Shown here: piece by piece, positions 15,135 through 24,009 of the stretch
Position numbering within the stretch: position 1 is the first letter of the stretch
Layout: every line of letters starts with the position of its first letter
Virus record (IMG/VR): IMGVR_UViG_3300050821_002847
Coordinates: 1 to 64,000 of that record
Reading direction: 5' to 3' (one strand)
DNA length: 64,000 nucleotides
Source of the DNA: a virus
The notes under the pieces: generated by a model
What the model saw: only the letters and a program-made list of their open reading frames with translations
Databases searched by the model: none
What the model was told of the DNA's origin: nothing
Translations under genes and position numbers: made by a program

Positions 15135-15884
15135 ATGAAGATTTACAAAAAGCTAATAATTGACATCGAGTCTTCCGAGATTCTATTCGAGGACTCCTTC
15201 CAGTACGACGGTCCGGTCGAGTTGGCCGCTGGCGGAATGCTGACGAAGCAGGCGGACCAGTTGACCGCGCGATTCCTGAACGACGTGAACGACACCGTAG
15301 CGGGCGGCGCAATCGTCTCCCTCCCCGCCGGAGTCACCGGCCCACAGGTCTCCGCGACCCGTCCGGGTGACCGCATCGTGCTCGACGACGCCTCGGCGCT
15401 CGCGGTCTCTGACACTGCCGTCGGCACCCTGAACGGCGGCGTCTACGCCTACACGGGTACGCTCGCGAGTTCCACCGCCAACCCGCAGATCGGCTGCGTG
15501 GCCTTTTTCCGCTCGGTGGACGTGGGCAACCAAACCGGCGTGACCTCGAACTATCAAGTCACCGCCGACGTTCAGCCGATCTCCTCGGTGCCGACCTACA
15601 TCGCGGGCGTGTTCATCAATAACATCACCAAAGGCAACTGGGGCTGGATTCAGGTCGCTGGTCTTGCGCAAGTCCTGTTCGAGTCCTCGCTGACCGCCGC
15701 CGCCGCTGGCAACGTCGTTACCGCCAAGGTCGGCCCTACGACCTCCGGGTCCGCCGATGTGGGCGTCTCTGTCGCGTCGCCTGTAACCCTCGCGGCCCTG
15801 CTCGGCGTGGCAGTCGGCTTGCCTGTGACTAGCACCATGTCGTCGGTGATGCTGACTCGCGGCAACTTCTGCGGGCGCATCTGA
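15135..15884 (+). CDS. putative capsid decoration protein
   Basis: A 249-aa protein with ATG 15135 behind AAAGGAGAA. The N-terminus LIIDIESSEILFEDSFQYDG repeats the motif at the N-terminus of the capsid protein. The C-terminal half (about 160-249) is Ala/Val/Gly-rich and beta-like, with GNWGWIQVAGLAQVLF, resembling DUF2190-type capsid decoration or cement proteins. It would sit on the outside of the capsid lattice. The exact role is inferred. Confidence 0.55.
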   Translation: MKIYKKLIIDIESSEILFEDSFQYDGPVELAAGGMLTKQADQLTARFLNDVNDTVAGGAIVSLPAGVTGPQVSATRPGDRIVLDDASALAVSDTAVGTLNGGVYAYTGTLASSTANPQIGCVAFFRSVDVGNQTGVTSNYQVTADVQPISSVPTYIAGVFINNITKGNWGWIQVAGLAQVLFESSLTAAAAGNVVTAKVGPTTSGSADVGVSVASPVTLAALLGVAVGLPVTSTMSSVMLTRGNFCGRI

Positions 15885-15899
15885 TCTAAGGGAGCCTTG

Positions 15900-16265
15900 A
15901 TGGCATTCGCGGCAGGCAACACAATCGTCTCGACCATTCCGGTCGGCCCGCGCACCGTGGTGACGTTCGATCACATTGGCCCCGCGAACTACTCACAAGC
16001 CGTTGGAGATGTCATCAATGCTGCCGACTTGGGCTTCGGAGGATTCGAGTTCGTGGACATCACGGCGGACACGACCACACAGTTCGAGGCGTTCCCGGAG
16101 TTCAGCACAGGAGGCAATGGTAATGCTGTGCCATCCATCGAGATTTCGTGGTTCTCGCTTCTGACGGCTAGTATCGGCGGACAGTCTCAGGTTCTAGGAA
16201 CCGAAGCAGCGAATGGCACTAACCTATCCACCTTCAGCATCCGCCTGCAAGCGTGGATGGTCTAG
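15900..16265 (+). CDS. head decoration-like protein A, 121 aa
   Basis: ATG 15900 has GGGAGCC upstream, with a TTG just before it in frame. The beta-rich product contains INAADLGFGGFEFVDI and GTEAANGTNLSTFSIRL, both repeated in the next gene, so the two are tandem paralogues. Located after capsid and decoration genes, they are plausible minor head or fibre-base proteins. Confidence 0.6.
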   Translation: MAFAAGNTIVSTIPVGPRTVVTFDHIGPANYSQAVGDVINAADLGFGGFEFVDITADTTTQFEAFPEFSTGGNGNAVPSIEISWFSLLTASIGGQSQVLGTEAANGTNLSTFSIRLQAWMV

Positions 16266-16274
16266 GAGACTCCG

Positions 16275-16682
16275 ATGGCGACACGACCACTACCCGGCTA
16301 TCCGTGCCCGAACGAAAAGGGCGGCTACGACTGGATTGGCGACGTTGACGGGCCGTCTAGCTATAACAACACGGGTACCTTCAACACCTCTGGCCAGCAG
16401 ATCAACGCTGGAGACTTCGGCATGGGCGGATTCGAGATCGTGGATATCCCCGCGCTCAGCAGCGATGGCATCAACGAAGTCCTCGTGGTGCTCGGCGCGA
16501 CCACCGCAGGCGCAACCGGCCTGTCGCCCTCTCCGCCAGCAGGCAACAGCGCGCCAGCCGAAACCACTGCAGTCCTGCACTGGTACACGGCCATCCGAGG
16601 CGTGGGCTCGAACCCTAGCGAAGTCGCTAACGGCACCAACCTGAGCGCGAAGTCAGTCCGGCTGCGTATCACCTTCACCTAG
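16275..16682 (+). CDS. head decoration-like protein B, 135 aa
   Basis: A paralogue of the gene at 15900-16265, sharing INAGDFGMGGFEIVDI and EVANGTNLSAKSVRLRI with the same spacing; it has an extra Pro/Ala loop in the middle. It is preceded by GGAG four bases before ATG 16275. The tandem pair probably arose by duplication and forms related surface or collar subunits. Confidence 0.6.
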   Translation: MATRPLPGYPCPNEKGGYDWIGDVDGPSSYNNTGTFNTSGQQINAGDFGMGGFEIVDIPALSSDGINEVLVVLGATTAGATGLSPSPPAGNSAPAETTAVLHWYTAIRGVGSNPSEVANGTNLSAKSVRLRITFT

Positions 16683-16703
16683 AAATTAAAGGAGAATAGT
16701 TCC

Positions 16704-16886
16704 ATGCCTATTCAGGGTCTAAAGCACAGCAAGTCCGCCGGTCACTACGCCGGACACGAAGTCGAGCCTGCGCAGCCGCATGGCCCGAAGCAGGGCGGCA
16801 GGCACCCCATCTCGCACAGCCACTCCGCGCACCCCAAGCACGCCCGCAAGCTGACCGGACGCAAGGTCTTCGGCGGCAGGAAGTAG
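16704..16886 (+). CDS. His/Lys-rich small protein, 60 aa
   Basis: ATG 16704 follows AAAGGAGAATAG. The product has many His, Lys and Gly residues (HPISHSHSAHPKHARKLTGR), is strongly basic and lacks hydrophobic core. It may bind DNA or metal in the virion head. Its stop is in frame with the next gene's start, 24 bases away. Confidence 0.55.
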   Translation: MPIQGLKHSKSAGHYAGHEVEPAQPHGPKQGGRHPISHSHSAHPKHARKLTGRKVFGGRK

Positions 16887-16910
16887 CGGCAGCGGGGCTG
16901 GAGGTGCGTC

Positions 16911-17912
16911 ATCGGGCTGGCAGATTTACAAGCAGAGCTACGGGGCTCCGTCCCTAAGATTCCCTTCAGTTACACAAAAACCCTTATAAACAGGGCCTAT
17001 CGTGAGATTCGTGAGGCCCACCTGTGGTCGTTCAACCTCTTTGAATCCGCTTGGATAACTCCGCCTCTAGTGAACGCTGGCACCGTTGCCTTCACGCAGG
17101 GCCTAAACACAGCGACCTTCGATGCCACGGCCATCGCTGCTATCAACACCGCATCTACTCCCTATTCGCTCGTGACCCAGCGCCAGTTCCGGCCTAACAC
17201 TCCCGGCGGCGTCGCGGCGATCTACAACATTATCGCCTACGATCAGGTCGCTGGCATCGCCACGATGGACCGCCCCATCGCCGACCCCGGCGGCACTGGG
17301 CTCTCCTATCAAATCTACCAACTCTATTACACGCCGCCAATGCTCGACTTTCTGACATGGCTAGACATCCGCAATATGCAAATGTTCCTCTCGCTGAACC
17401 TGCTCCGCAACCGCGCTTGGATTGACGAGCACGACCCGCAGCGATCCTTCTACCTGTTCCCTACGCACGCGGTCCCCTATGGCATCGACCTGCGCGGCGC
17501 TGGCACCGTGAATGCCTCCGCTACTCTTGGCTTCCCGATGTTTGAACTCTGGGGCCAACCCACCAATAATTTCGTCTACACTTGCTATGGCATCCGCCGG
17601 GGCGTGGACCTCGTGAATCCCACCGACACCTTGCCAATCCAACTCGCCGACGATCTCGTGCTTACAAAAGCCCGCGAATACGCCTACGAATGGGCCGAGT
17701 CCAACAAGGACATGTCTCCGCGCTCTAGTGGCCCTGATTTCCGCTTCCTGATGGGGAAGGCCCACGACGATTATAATAAACTCTTGACGAAGTACCGTAA
17801 GCAGGATAAAGAACTCGTAGATAATTACTGTCATATTCACCGGCTGGACATCGGCGCAATTGGCCACTGGTATTATTCGACGATCAGTTCAACAGCAGGG
17901 ACAGGCGGTTAG
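16911..17912 (+). CDS. neck/adaptor-type virion protein, possible ATC start
   Basis: The coding pattern extends well upstream of the first GTG (17070): residues encoded from 16911 (ADLQAELRGSVPKIPFSYTK, then INRAYREIREAHLWSF) are typical of the helical N-terminus of phage neck/tail-adaptor proteins. No ATG, GTG or TTG exists between the in-frame stop at 16884 and this segment. GGAGG at 16900-16904 is six bases before ATC 16911, so an ATC start is the best explanation; CTG 16917 is the alternative. The rest is beta-rich with Tyr/Trp. At 333 aa it probably joins portal to tail. Confidence 0.6.
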   Translation: MGLADLQAELRGSVPKIPFSYTKTLINRAYREIREAHLWSFNLFESAWITPPLVNAGTVAFTQGLNTATFDATAIAAINTASTPYSLVTQRQFRPNTPGGVAAIYNIIAYDQVAGIATMDRPIADPGGTGLSYQIYQLYYTPPMLDFLTWLDIRNMQMFLSLNLLRNRAWIDEHDPQRSFYLFPTHAVPYGIDLRGAGTVNASATLGFPMFELWGQPTNNFVYTCYGIRRGVDLVNPTDTLPIQLADDLVLTKAREYAYEWAESNKDMSPRSSGPDFRFLMGKAHDDYNKLLTKYRKQDKELVDNYCHIHRLDIGAIGHWYYSTISSTAGTGG

Positions 17913-17914
17913 CG

Positions 17915-19186
17915 ATGGCTGAACACGTACTAGTGCCCTACAAGCTGGACCCCCACGAGTCCCCCGGAGACCTGCTCCAGCAGCCGATGTCCCGGCAGCA
18001 ATCCGCTGATATCCTCGCGGCGTTCCCGAATGGTCCGCAGCGCCAAGACTCTCTCGAATGGACCAACTATGCCTCCGCACTGTACGTCTGCGACCGGGAC
18101 GCCGAAGCCCTCGTCGCTGCCGAGCACGCGGTCTCGCTGAATCGCGGCTCGACCGAACTCTTCAACTTAGGTCTCATCCTCGAAGGCTATGGTCGCTTCG
18201 TGGACGCGCTGGTGCTCTACGCCGAGGCCAATCGTACCGACCCAGGGAGCATCTTCGCGGGCGGGGCCTACAGCGACGCGCTCATCCGCCTCGGACGCTG
18301 GGACGTGGGCTGGCCTTACTACGCCCTCTACCACTCCCACTTGACCACTCGCCAAGTCAGCCGCTTGGCCGAAGTAGCGAACCGCCGCATCCTTGTGATC
18401 TGCACCGCTGGTGCCGGGGACAACATCTACCACCTGCGCTGGCTCCAGCACTTTCGCAAGGCCGGATGCTATATCACTATGAAAGGCCCCGCGACGCTGC
18501 TCGCGATGCTCGAAGGCCATCCGTGGATCGACGAGCTTCTACCGGAGCCGCACGACAATAAATCCATCCTATGGCATTGCGACGGTCCTCGGTCGCACTC
18601 CAGCAAACTAGGCCAGCGCATCAACCTTAACGATTTCGACTTCCGTATCTCCACTACCTCGCTCGCCGCGTGCGTGGCTCCCGAACTGGACCCCTCCATC
18701 TGGCCGGGGCCATACATCGACGGCAGAGCCTCATGGTGGAAAAGGAGCATCCATAGCAGGCGTCCGCGCGTCGGCCTGTGCTGGAAGGCCGGGGAGAAGC
18801 TCTTCCCCCGTGCGCACCGCACCCTGCATCCGAAGCAAGTTGCCCGCATTGTGGCCACTCTGCCTAGCGTCGAATGGATCAGCCTTGTAGTGGATGAGCC
18901 TTCCCCTACAGGCGTCCAGCCGAACAACATCCGCAACTGGGCTGACACCGCGCGGCTTATATCGTCCTGCGACCTTATCGTCTCGGTGGACACCGGAGTC
19001 GCGCATCTCGCGGGAGCCCTCGGCAAGCCAGTCCACATCGTCCTCCCCGGCGCGTCCCCGTGGCCTTACATGCTCGGCGACGCTTACAAACTCGCCTACC
19101 CCTCGATGCGAGCCTATCGCAACCGAGGCCCGGTCATTGGCTCTGCACTCGACGATCTCATCAGGGAGCTTCGATATGCTTTGTAG
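17915..19186 (+). CDS. TPR-glycosyltransferase (GT9/GT41-like)
   Basis: A 423-aa fusion: tetratricopeptide-like helices at about 45-135 (EALVAAEHAVSLNRGSTELF) and a C-terminal GT-B fold ending in SVDTGVAHLAGALGKPVHI at about 357-375, the acceptor/nucleotide-sugar signature of heptosyltransferase-like and TPR-glycosyltransferases. Such enzymes move a sugar from a nucleotide donor, often onto protein. It opens a nine-gene sugar/methyl cassette placed between neck and fibre genes, so virion protein is a likely acceptor. Substrate specificity cannot be read from sequence. Confidence 0.75.
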   Translation: MAEHVLVPYKLDPHESPGDLLQQPMSRQQSADILAAFPNGPQRQDSLEWTNYASALYVCDRDAEALVAAEHAVSLNRGSTELFNLGLILEGYGRFVDALVLYAEANRTDPGSIFAGGAYSDALIRLGRWDVGWPYYALYHSHLTTRQVSRLAEVANRRILVICTAGAGDNIYHLRWLQHFRKAGCYITMKGPATLLAMLEGHPWIDELLPEPHDNKSILWHCDGPRSHSSKLGQRINLNDFDFRISTTSLAACVAPELDPSIWPGPYIDGRASWWKRSIHSRRPRVGLCWKAGEKLFPRAHRTLHPKQVARIVATLPSVEWISLVVDEPSPTGVQPNNIRNWADTARLISSCDLIVSVDTGVAHLAGALGKPVHIVLPGASPWPYMLGDAYKLAYPSMRAYRNRGPVIGSALDDLIRELRYAL

Positions 19187-20345
19187 ATCATGCGGCGCGG
19201 CAACCACTCCCGTTCTATCCCTTGGCGAGATGCCCTTGGCCAACCATCTTCTCTCGCACCCAATGCACCCCTGTGCCCGCTACCCTCTGGACCTAGAGTT
19301 CTGCCCGGAGTGTAAACTAGGCCAACTCGCAGAGATAGTCCAGCCGCCGCTGATGTTCACTGACTACCCTTACTATTCCAGCGTATCCGCGCCGACGGTC
19401 ACAGCCGCGAATGACTTGGCCCTAGATGTATGCTCGCAACTCGGCACTGGCAAGCTCGACAAGGAATCTCTCGTCGTAGAAGTAGGCTCGAACGACGGCT
19501 ACCTGCTCTCCGCCTACAAGAACTACGGCATTCCCGTGCTGGGTATCGACCCCGCTTCCGGCCCCGCGAACGCCGCTGCTCTCAAAGGCATCCCCACAGT
19601 GCAAGACTTCTTCGGCCTGAGCCTCGCCAAGCGCATGCCCAAGGCTGACGTGATCCACGCACACAACGTTCTCGCGCACGTCCCGGACCTTAACGATTTC
19701 GTGGCAGGGATCGCGGAGATGCTCAAGCCGGATGGGATGGTCGTCGTGGAGGCCCCCTATCTCGGCGACCTCGTGGACAAGTGTGCCTTCGACACGATCT
19801 ACGCGGAACATGATTACTATTTCTCGGTGACGGCGGCGATGCAGCTATTTCTACGTCATGGAATGCTGATGAACTCAGCGAAGAGAATCCCCGCGCATGG
19901 CGGCTCATTGCGCCTATGTTTCTCAAAGAAACTCGTAACCGGCATGACGTGGCCCAAGGAGTCCTTCGACTTCTCCGAGATGGCCGGTCGTATGAAGTCT
20001 ATCGCCTGCGGCCTCCAGGACTTCCTCGTGTACGCTCACAGCCGTCACAAGCGCGTGTGGGGCTTTGGTGCCGCCGCGAAGGCAACCGTCATGCTGAACT
20101 ACTGTGGCATCGACACCACGCTCATCGAATCCATCGCCGACGGCACTCCCGCAAAGATCGGCAAATATATCCCCGGCACGGGAATCCGCATCGCGCATCC
20201 GCAGGACTGGCTTGAGGCGCAGCCGGACTACACCTGTATCTTCGCGTGGAATTATGCCAATGAGATTTGCCATCGCTACGCCAAGGACTATCGCGGGATA
20301 ATGTTTACACCATATATTACCCCGAGCGTGGAGGTAAGCGCGTGA
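19176..20345 (+). CDS. sugar C-methyltransferase (TylCIII/NovU family-like)
   Basis: A 389-aa SAM enzyme. ATG 19176 has AGGGAGC upstream and overlaps the glycosyltransferase end. The N-terminal zinc site uses Cys3, Cys6, Cys43 and Cys46; SAM motif I is VEVGSNDGYL at 101-110. The C-terminal domain includes VWGFGAAAKATVMLNYCGID. This three-part layout (zinc N-domain, Rossmann, C-terminal putative binding domain) is that of C-methyltransferases that make branched deoxysugars on nucleotide-linked ketosugars. In this phage it would modify the sugar donor used by neighbouring glycosyltransferases. Confidence 0.8.
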   Translation: MLCRSCGAATTPVLSLGEMPLANHLLSHPMHPCARYPLDLEFCPECKLGQLAEIVQPPLMFTDYPYYSSVSAPTVTAANDLALDVCSQLGTGKLDKESLVVEVGSNDGYLLSAYKNYGIPVLGIDPASGPANAAALKGIPTVQDFFGLSLAKRMPKADVIHAHNVLAHVPDLNDFVAGIAEMLKPDGMVVVEAPYLGDLVDKCAFDTIYAEHDYYFSVTAAMQLFLRHGMLMNSAKRIPAHGGSLRLCFSKKLVTGMTWPKESFDFSEMAGRMKSIACGLQDFLVYAHSRHKRVWGFGAAAKATVMLNYCGIDTTLIESIADGTPAKIGKYIPGTGIRIAHPQDWLEAQPDYTCIFAWNYANEICHRYAKDYRGIMFTPYITPSVEVSA

Positions 20346-21265
20346 ACGTCGGCGGTCCACTGGCTGGAGTCGTATTCGTCTCAACTGGCGGCTACAAAAT
20401 GATGCGTGCGCTGCGCTCGTTCCGGCGTGCAGAACCTTCGTTGCGGGTGCATATCGCCCTCGCTACTTCTAGCCGCGTGTGGGACCAGAACAACGCTGCC
20501 GTACCATTCACTGAATTTGAGAAGCAGCCGGGAGTCCTTACACGCCAGATCAGCAGCAACGGTTATATCAACGGGTGCTTCAACGAGGCCGTCAAGTGGA
20601 TGCGTGAGTACGACTATACGCACGTGTGCTGTCTACACGACGACACGGTGTTCTCGCCACTGCCCGACCCCGAACCATTGTCACAGTGGCTGGAATACGC
20701 GGCAGACTGCGTAGGCGTAGACAGTTCTGGCTGGACGCTTAGCTCTATGGAAGCTCTCGTTCATCCGCCCCCTGAGAACTCCGGCTATTGGCACCGCCCG
20801 CCCGAGTTCTGGGACTCGCGCGATCTTGAATCCCCCGAAGTATGGCAGCGCATGTGCCCCGGCGGTCGCTCGGCGATGTACTTTGGCTCGGAAGGCTCAG
20901 CCGATGGCGTCTCGCTCGGCGACTGGTTCGTCAAATACTTCGCTACCGAGCACATCGCGACAATCTCGCGCCTCGGCCCTTGCGGATTCATTATCCCCGT
21001 CGCAACGTGGGAAGCCGTCGGAGGCTTCGGCGAGACCGAGGGCATCTTCTACGACATGGAGTACCCGGTCCTGTGCGCGCTGCGCGGACTCCCGCCCGTG
21101 AAGGTAATCCCCAATACGCCGTTCCTCCATATTCATTGCCAGTCCACTATCGGCGACCCGGCGGTAGGCATCTGGGAGCACGACTTTGAGTCGTTCAAGT
21201 CAAAGTACGGCGGCAGAGATCCCGGAACAGTCCTGCGCGAATTGCCAAGCGGGGGAGGATATTGA
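20342..21265 (+). CDS. glycosyltransferase, GT2-like (GT-A fold)
   Basis: GTG 20342 lies seven bases after GGAGG and overlaps the methyltransferase stop. The 307-aa protein has a Rossmann-like start, a metal-binding-type acidic motif CLHDDTVF (about 97-104) and a later region GFGETEGIFYDMEYPV resembling the acceptor-side acidic motif of family 2 enzymes. It probably transfers a sugar from a nucleotide donor. Frames open upstream are shadow of the previous gene. Confidence 0.65.
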   Translation: MNVGGPLAGVVFVSTGGYKMMRALRSFRRAEPSLRVHIALATSSRVWDQNNAAVPFTEFEKQPGVLTRQISSNGYINGCFNEAVKWMREYDYTHVCCLHDDTVFSPLPDPEPLSQWLEYAADCVGVDSSGWTLSSMEALVHPPPENSGYWHRPPEFWDSRDLESPEVWQRMCPGGRSAMYFGSEGSADGVSLGDWFVKYFATEHIATISRLGPCGFIIPVATWEAVGGFGETEGIFYDMEYPVLCALRGLPPVKVIPNTPFLHIHCQSTIGDPAVGIWEHDFESFKSKYGGRDPGTVLRELPSGGGY

Positions 21266-21870
21266 TGGCGTTCCCGGACGTGTCGGAGGTCCTGCGCGGC
21301 GATGCGCTGCTCGCGGAGGACTTGGTCTGGACGAAGCAGATCGGCGAGAAGGAGCGGCTTGCGGAGGACCTATGCAACGCTCCATTTCGCACCGTTTTAG
21401 AGATCGGCTGTGGGACTGGCCTCTACGCAAGGATTCTACAGGACGCCTTCTCGATAGTCCCTATAGTTTACTTAGGCATAGACAGCAACCCGGAAGCGTT
21501 GGATATGGCTAAGGCTCGGAACCCTAGTACGCGATTCCTCCAGCGTGATTTTAGAGACTACGACTCGAAGATGACGTGGGACCTCGTCTGCGCTCACGCC
21601 TTCCTGAAGCACTTCAGCGCCGACGAATGGCCGCCACTGTTCGCTAAGTTCCTCTCCCTTGGACGCATCGCACAGTTCGACATGCAGACCGCTGCCGAGA
21701 CTTTCAACAATGGCTCCCTGACCTTCGGCAACAACCTGTGGGTCGCGGAGTCGCTGTTCTCTGCATCGCTCGCCGAGGCAGGCCATGTAATCAAATCCTC
21801 GCGCATCGCATGGCAGCAGGACGACCGCAAGGCGACCATCTACTTGACGGAGAAGTGCGATGCTGCCTGA
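21265..21870 (+). CDS. SAM-dependent methyltransferase
   Basis: The TGATG overlap and GGAGG place the start at ATG 21265 rather than the TTG before it. SAM motif I VLEIGCGTGLYARIL starts at about residue 44, followed by YLGIDSNPEALDMAKA (motif II) and CAHAFLKHF in the motif-IV position. It is a class I Rossmann enzyme of about 201 aa. Within the sugar cassette it most likely O- or N-methylates a sugar. Confidence 0.75.
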   Translation: MAFPDVSEVLRGDALLAEDLVWTKQIGEKERLAEDLCNAPFRTVLEIGCGTGLYARILQDAFSIVPIVYLGIDSNPEALDMAKARNPSTRFLQRDFRDYDSKMTWDLVCAHAFLKHFSADEWPPLFAKFLSLGRIAQFDMQTAAETFNNGSLTFGNNLWVAESLFSASLAEAGHVIKSSRIAWQQDDRKATIYLTEKCDAA

Positions 21871-22402
21871 GTTCATGCAAGCACCCTGTGGTCAGCGCGA
21901 GCCCGAGTTTATGGCGTGGGCCGCGCTCGTGCGCGCCTACGACTGCCAGTCCTACGTCGAACTGGGCACTGGCCATGCGGACTACATAACCAAGCTAGGC
22001 GTCCCATCCGTGATTGCCGTGGACATCAACAATGACGAAGGCCGTGTGAACCACAACGGCGTCCGCTACGTTCGCGGCGACTCCCACGACCCGCGCACCC
22101 TCGACCGCGTGCTGCATCTGCTCGGCGATCTCCCCGACGTCGTCTTCATCGACGCCGACCACGATGGCGACGCGCCGCGCCTTGACTTCGACCTCTGGTA
22201 TCCGGTCGCGCAGAAGCTTGTCGGCTTCCACGACATTCTCATCCCGAATATCGAGCTTAATATCTGGCCGCAGATCGCGCTCGCGCACCCGTCGGCGAAG
22301 ATCATCGCCTGCGACCGGGCGTCCGCGCTCGCGTGGCAAGGCCCCGGCGCGCCGCAGGACGGCGTGCTCTCGGGCGGTGGGATTGGAGTCGTGTTTAAGT
22401 GA
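21860..22402 (+). CDS. class I methyltransferase-like protein
   Basis: A 180-aa Rossmann protein with YVELGTGHADYI at 32-43, AVDIN after strand 2, and VVFIDADHDGDAPRLDFDLW, the pattern of methyltransferase_24/cephalosporin-hydroxylase-like families. It overlaps its neighbours by 11 and 4 bases. It probably uses SAM; the substrate is unknown, with a sugar favoured by context. Confidence 0.65.
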   Translation: MLPEFMQAPCGQREPEFMAWAALVRAYDCQSYVELGTGHADYITKLGVPSVIAVDINNDEGRVNHNGVRYVRGDSHDPRTLDRVLHLLGDLPDVVFIDADHDGDAPRLDFDLWYPVAQKLVGFHDILIPNIELNIWPQIALAHPSAKIIACDRASALAWQGPGAPQDGVLSGGGIGVVFK

Positions 22403-22812
22403 GACTGACTGAGCTAGAGCCACGGTGTATTCGTTATGAAACTAGGGTAGAGAAGCGTACGTTCTGCTTAGGAGATGTGGCTACATGGAAGGACGGAGAC
22501 CCGACTGAGGAGCGCGTTGTCCCGGTACGTTATGAGATTAGGGTGGACTCCTTCAGCGAGGCGCAAGGAATTGTGTTCTTATGTCCACTGTGCTTTGCTA
22601 AGAATAGCGGATCAGTAGGCACGCACTGGTGCTCTGTGTCATTTGCGGAGCGAGGTGTTAGTTCTGACGAAGGGACCCACAACTCTGAGGGTAGTCCTGT
22701 TCGTTGGAACGTCAGTGGAGATAGCTTCGACAATTTGTCTACGACTCCTTCGATACTGCTTCAGGGTGGCTGTAACTGGCATGGCTATATAACCAACGGC
22801 GAGGTCCAATGA
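22399..22812 (+). CDS. DUF6527-like protein
   Basis: The GTGA overlap sets the start at 22399. The C-terminus PSILLQGGCNWHGYITNGEV and the middle VFLCPLCFAKNSG (with His/Cys following) match a small phage protein family of unknown function that I recall as DUF6527; the Cys/His pairs look metal-binding. It interrupts the methyltransferase run, and its codon use is visibly more AT-rich, so it may be a later insertion rather than part of the sugar pathway. Confidence 0.65.
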   Translation: MRLTELEPRCIRYETRVEKRTFCLGDVATWKDGDPTEERVVPVRYEIRVDSFSEAQGIVFLCPLCFAKNSGSVGTHWCSVSFAERGVSSDEGTHNSEGSPVRWNVSGDSFDNLSTTPSILLQGGCNWHGYITNGEVQ

Positions 22813-23357
22813 CGACGACCATCCCCTACACCGACCTCTGCTCGCTCGCCGACAAGCACGGCACCGACAAGCGCCCCGAGCCGAAGGGCCACGGCTATAC
22901 CCACTATTATCACTCGCTGTTCGGCGAGCGCCGCGACAAGGTGCGAAAGGTCCTAGAAATCGGCATCGACGTGGGCGCGTCGCTGCGGATGTGGGAGGAG
23001 TATTTCCCCAACGCTAAAATCTACGCGCTGGACGCCGACCCTGCGCGATTCATCAATAAAGGACGAGTCCGATCCTTCCAGTGCGATCAGGGGAATATAG
23101 AGTCTATCCGAGGAGTTAAATTTTGGCTAGATAGGAACTTCGACTTCATCATCGACGACGGCTCGCATGTCTCCGGGCATCAAGTTGCCTCTGCGTTAGA
23201 ACTCGTGCCGCTATTGGCTCCTGGTGGAATCTACGTTATCGAAGACGTTCCGCACCCAGCCGAAGTGACCTCGCAACTCCCTTTCCCCTGCGAGGTCCAC
23301 GAGTTCGACATTCGCCGCGACCCCTACAGCCGACTGGTGGTCATCCATGGCCGCTAG
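22809..23357 (+). CDS. SAM O-methyltransferase, macrocin/mycinamicin type
   Basis: A 182-aa protein beginning LADKHGTDKRPEPKGHGYTH and continuing KVLEIGIDVGASLRMWEEYF at about 47-66, then FDFIIDDGSHVSGHQ. This sequence of motifs is characteristic of sugar O-methyltransferases related to MycE and TylE, which methylate hydroxyls of deoxysugars on macrolides. It is shorter than the stand-alone antibiotic enzymes and corresponds to their catalytic domain. It strongly supports sugar methylation as the job of the cassette. Confidence 0.75.
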   Translation: MTTTIPYTDLCSLADKHGTDKRPEPKGHGYTHYYHSLFGERRDKVRKVLEIGIDVGASLRMWEEYFPNAKIYALDADPARFINKGRVRSFQCDQGNIESIRGVKFWLDRNFDFIIDDGSHVSGHQVASALELVPLLAPGGIYVIEDVPHPAEVTSQLPFPCEVHEFDIRRDPYSRLVVIHGR

Positions 23358-24009
23358 TCCTGCCATCGTCCGTCCCATTGACACCGCGAGCGACGCCGCC
23401 GCCTCGATCAATCGCATCTATCGAACCCTCGCCTACGACCATCGGCCTTACCTTGACCCTCACGACGAAGCCTTCGCAGCCAAGAACACCGACGACTACA
23501 GGAGACGTTATGCCTGTTTCAAATACGCAGTTGCTAAAGTCCTACGCCCGCAAACCATCATCGAGATCGGCGTTGGCTCTGGCGTTTCGGCCCTCGCATT
23601 TCTACACGCTCGCCCTAATCTTCGCTATGTTGGCCTCGACATCGGCGAGTGGGACACGCGGCTCGGCAAGCCGTTCCTGCAAACCATGAGTGCGAAGCTC
23701 TCGGCGCTACGGTTCGATTACCAGATCATCGAAGGCGACAGCCAGCAGGTGAATAAACTGCCGGAGTGCGACCTCGTGCACATCGACGGCAACCATTCCT
23801 CCGAGGCCGTCTACCACGATATGTTGTCCGCGTGGGCCAGCGGTGCGAAATGGATTCTCTGCGACGATGCCTGCGACCCGGCGGTGGGGGCGGGGATATT
23901 TCGTGCCTTACAAGTCGGCCTCGACCGAGGGAGCGTGGACTGGGCGTACTTCCCTGATACGTGGGCGGGAGATATTCTGATTCGCACGGACCATAGGAGA
24001 GAAGAGTGA
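23347..24009 (+). CDS. class I SAM methyltransferase
   Basis: A 220-aa Rossmann protein with IIEIGVGSGVSALAF at 71-85, YVGLDIGEWD after strand 2 and DLVHIDGNHSSEAVYHDM in the motif-IV area, typical of methyltransferase_24-like enzymes. It overlaps the previous gene by 11 bases and the next by 4. It is the fourth or fifth methyltransferase-like gene of the cassette. Confidence 0.72.
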   Translation: MAASPAIVRPIDTASDAAASINRIYRTLAYDHRPYLDPHDEAFAAKNTDDYRRRYACFKYAVAKVLRPQTIIEIGVGSGVSALAFLHARPNLRYVGLDIGEWDTRLGKPFLQTMSAKLSALRFDYQIIEGDSQQVNKLPECDLVHIDGNHSSEAVYHDMLSAWASGAKWILCDDACDPAVGAGIFRALQVGLDRGSVDWAYFPDTWAGDILIRTDHRREE

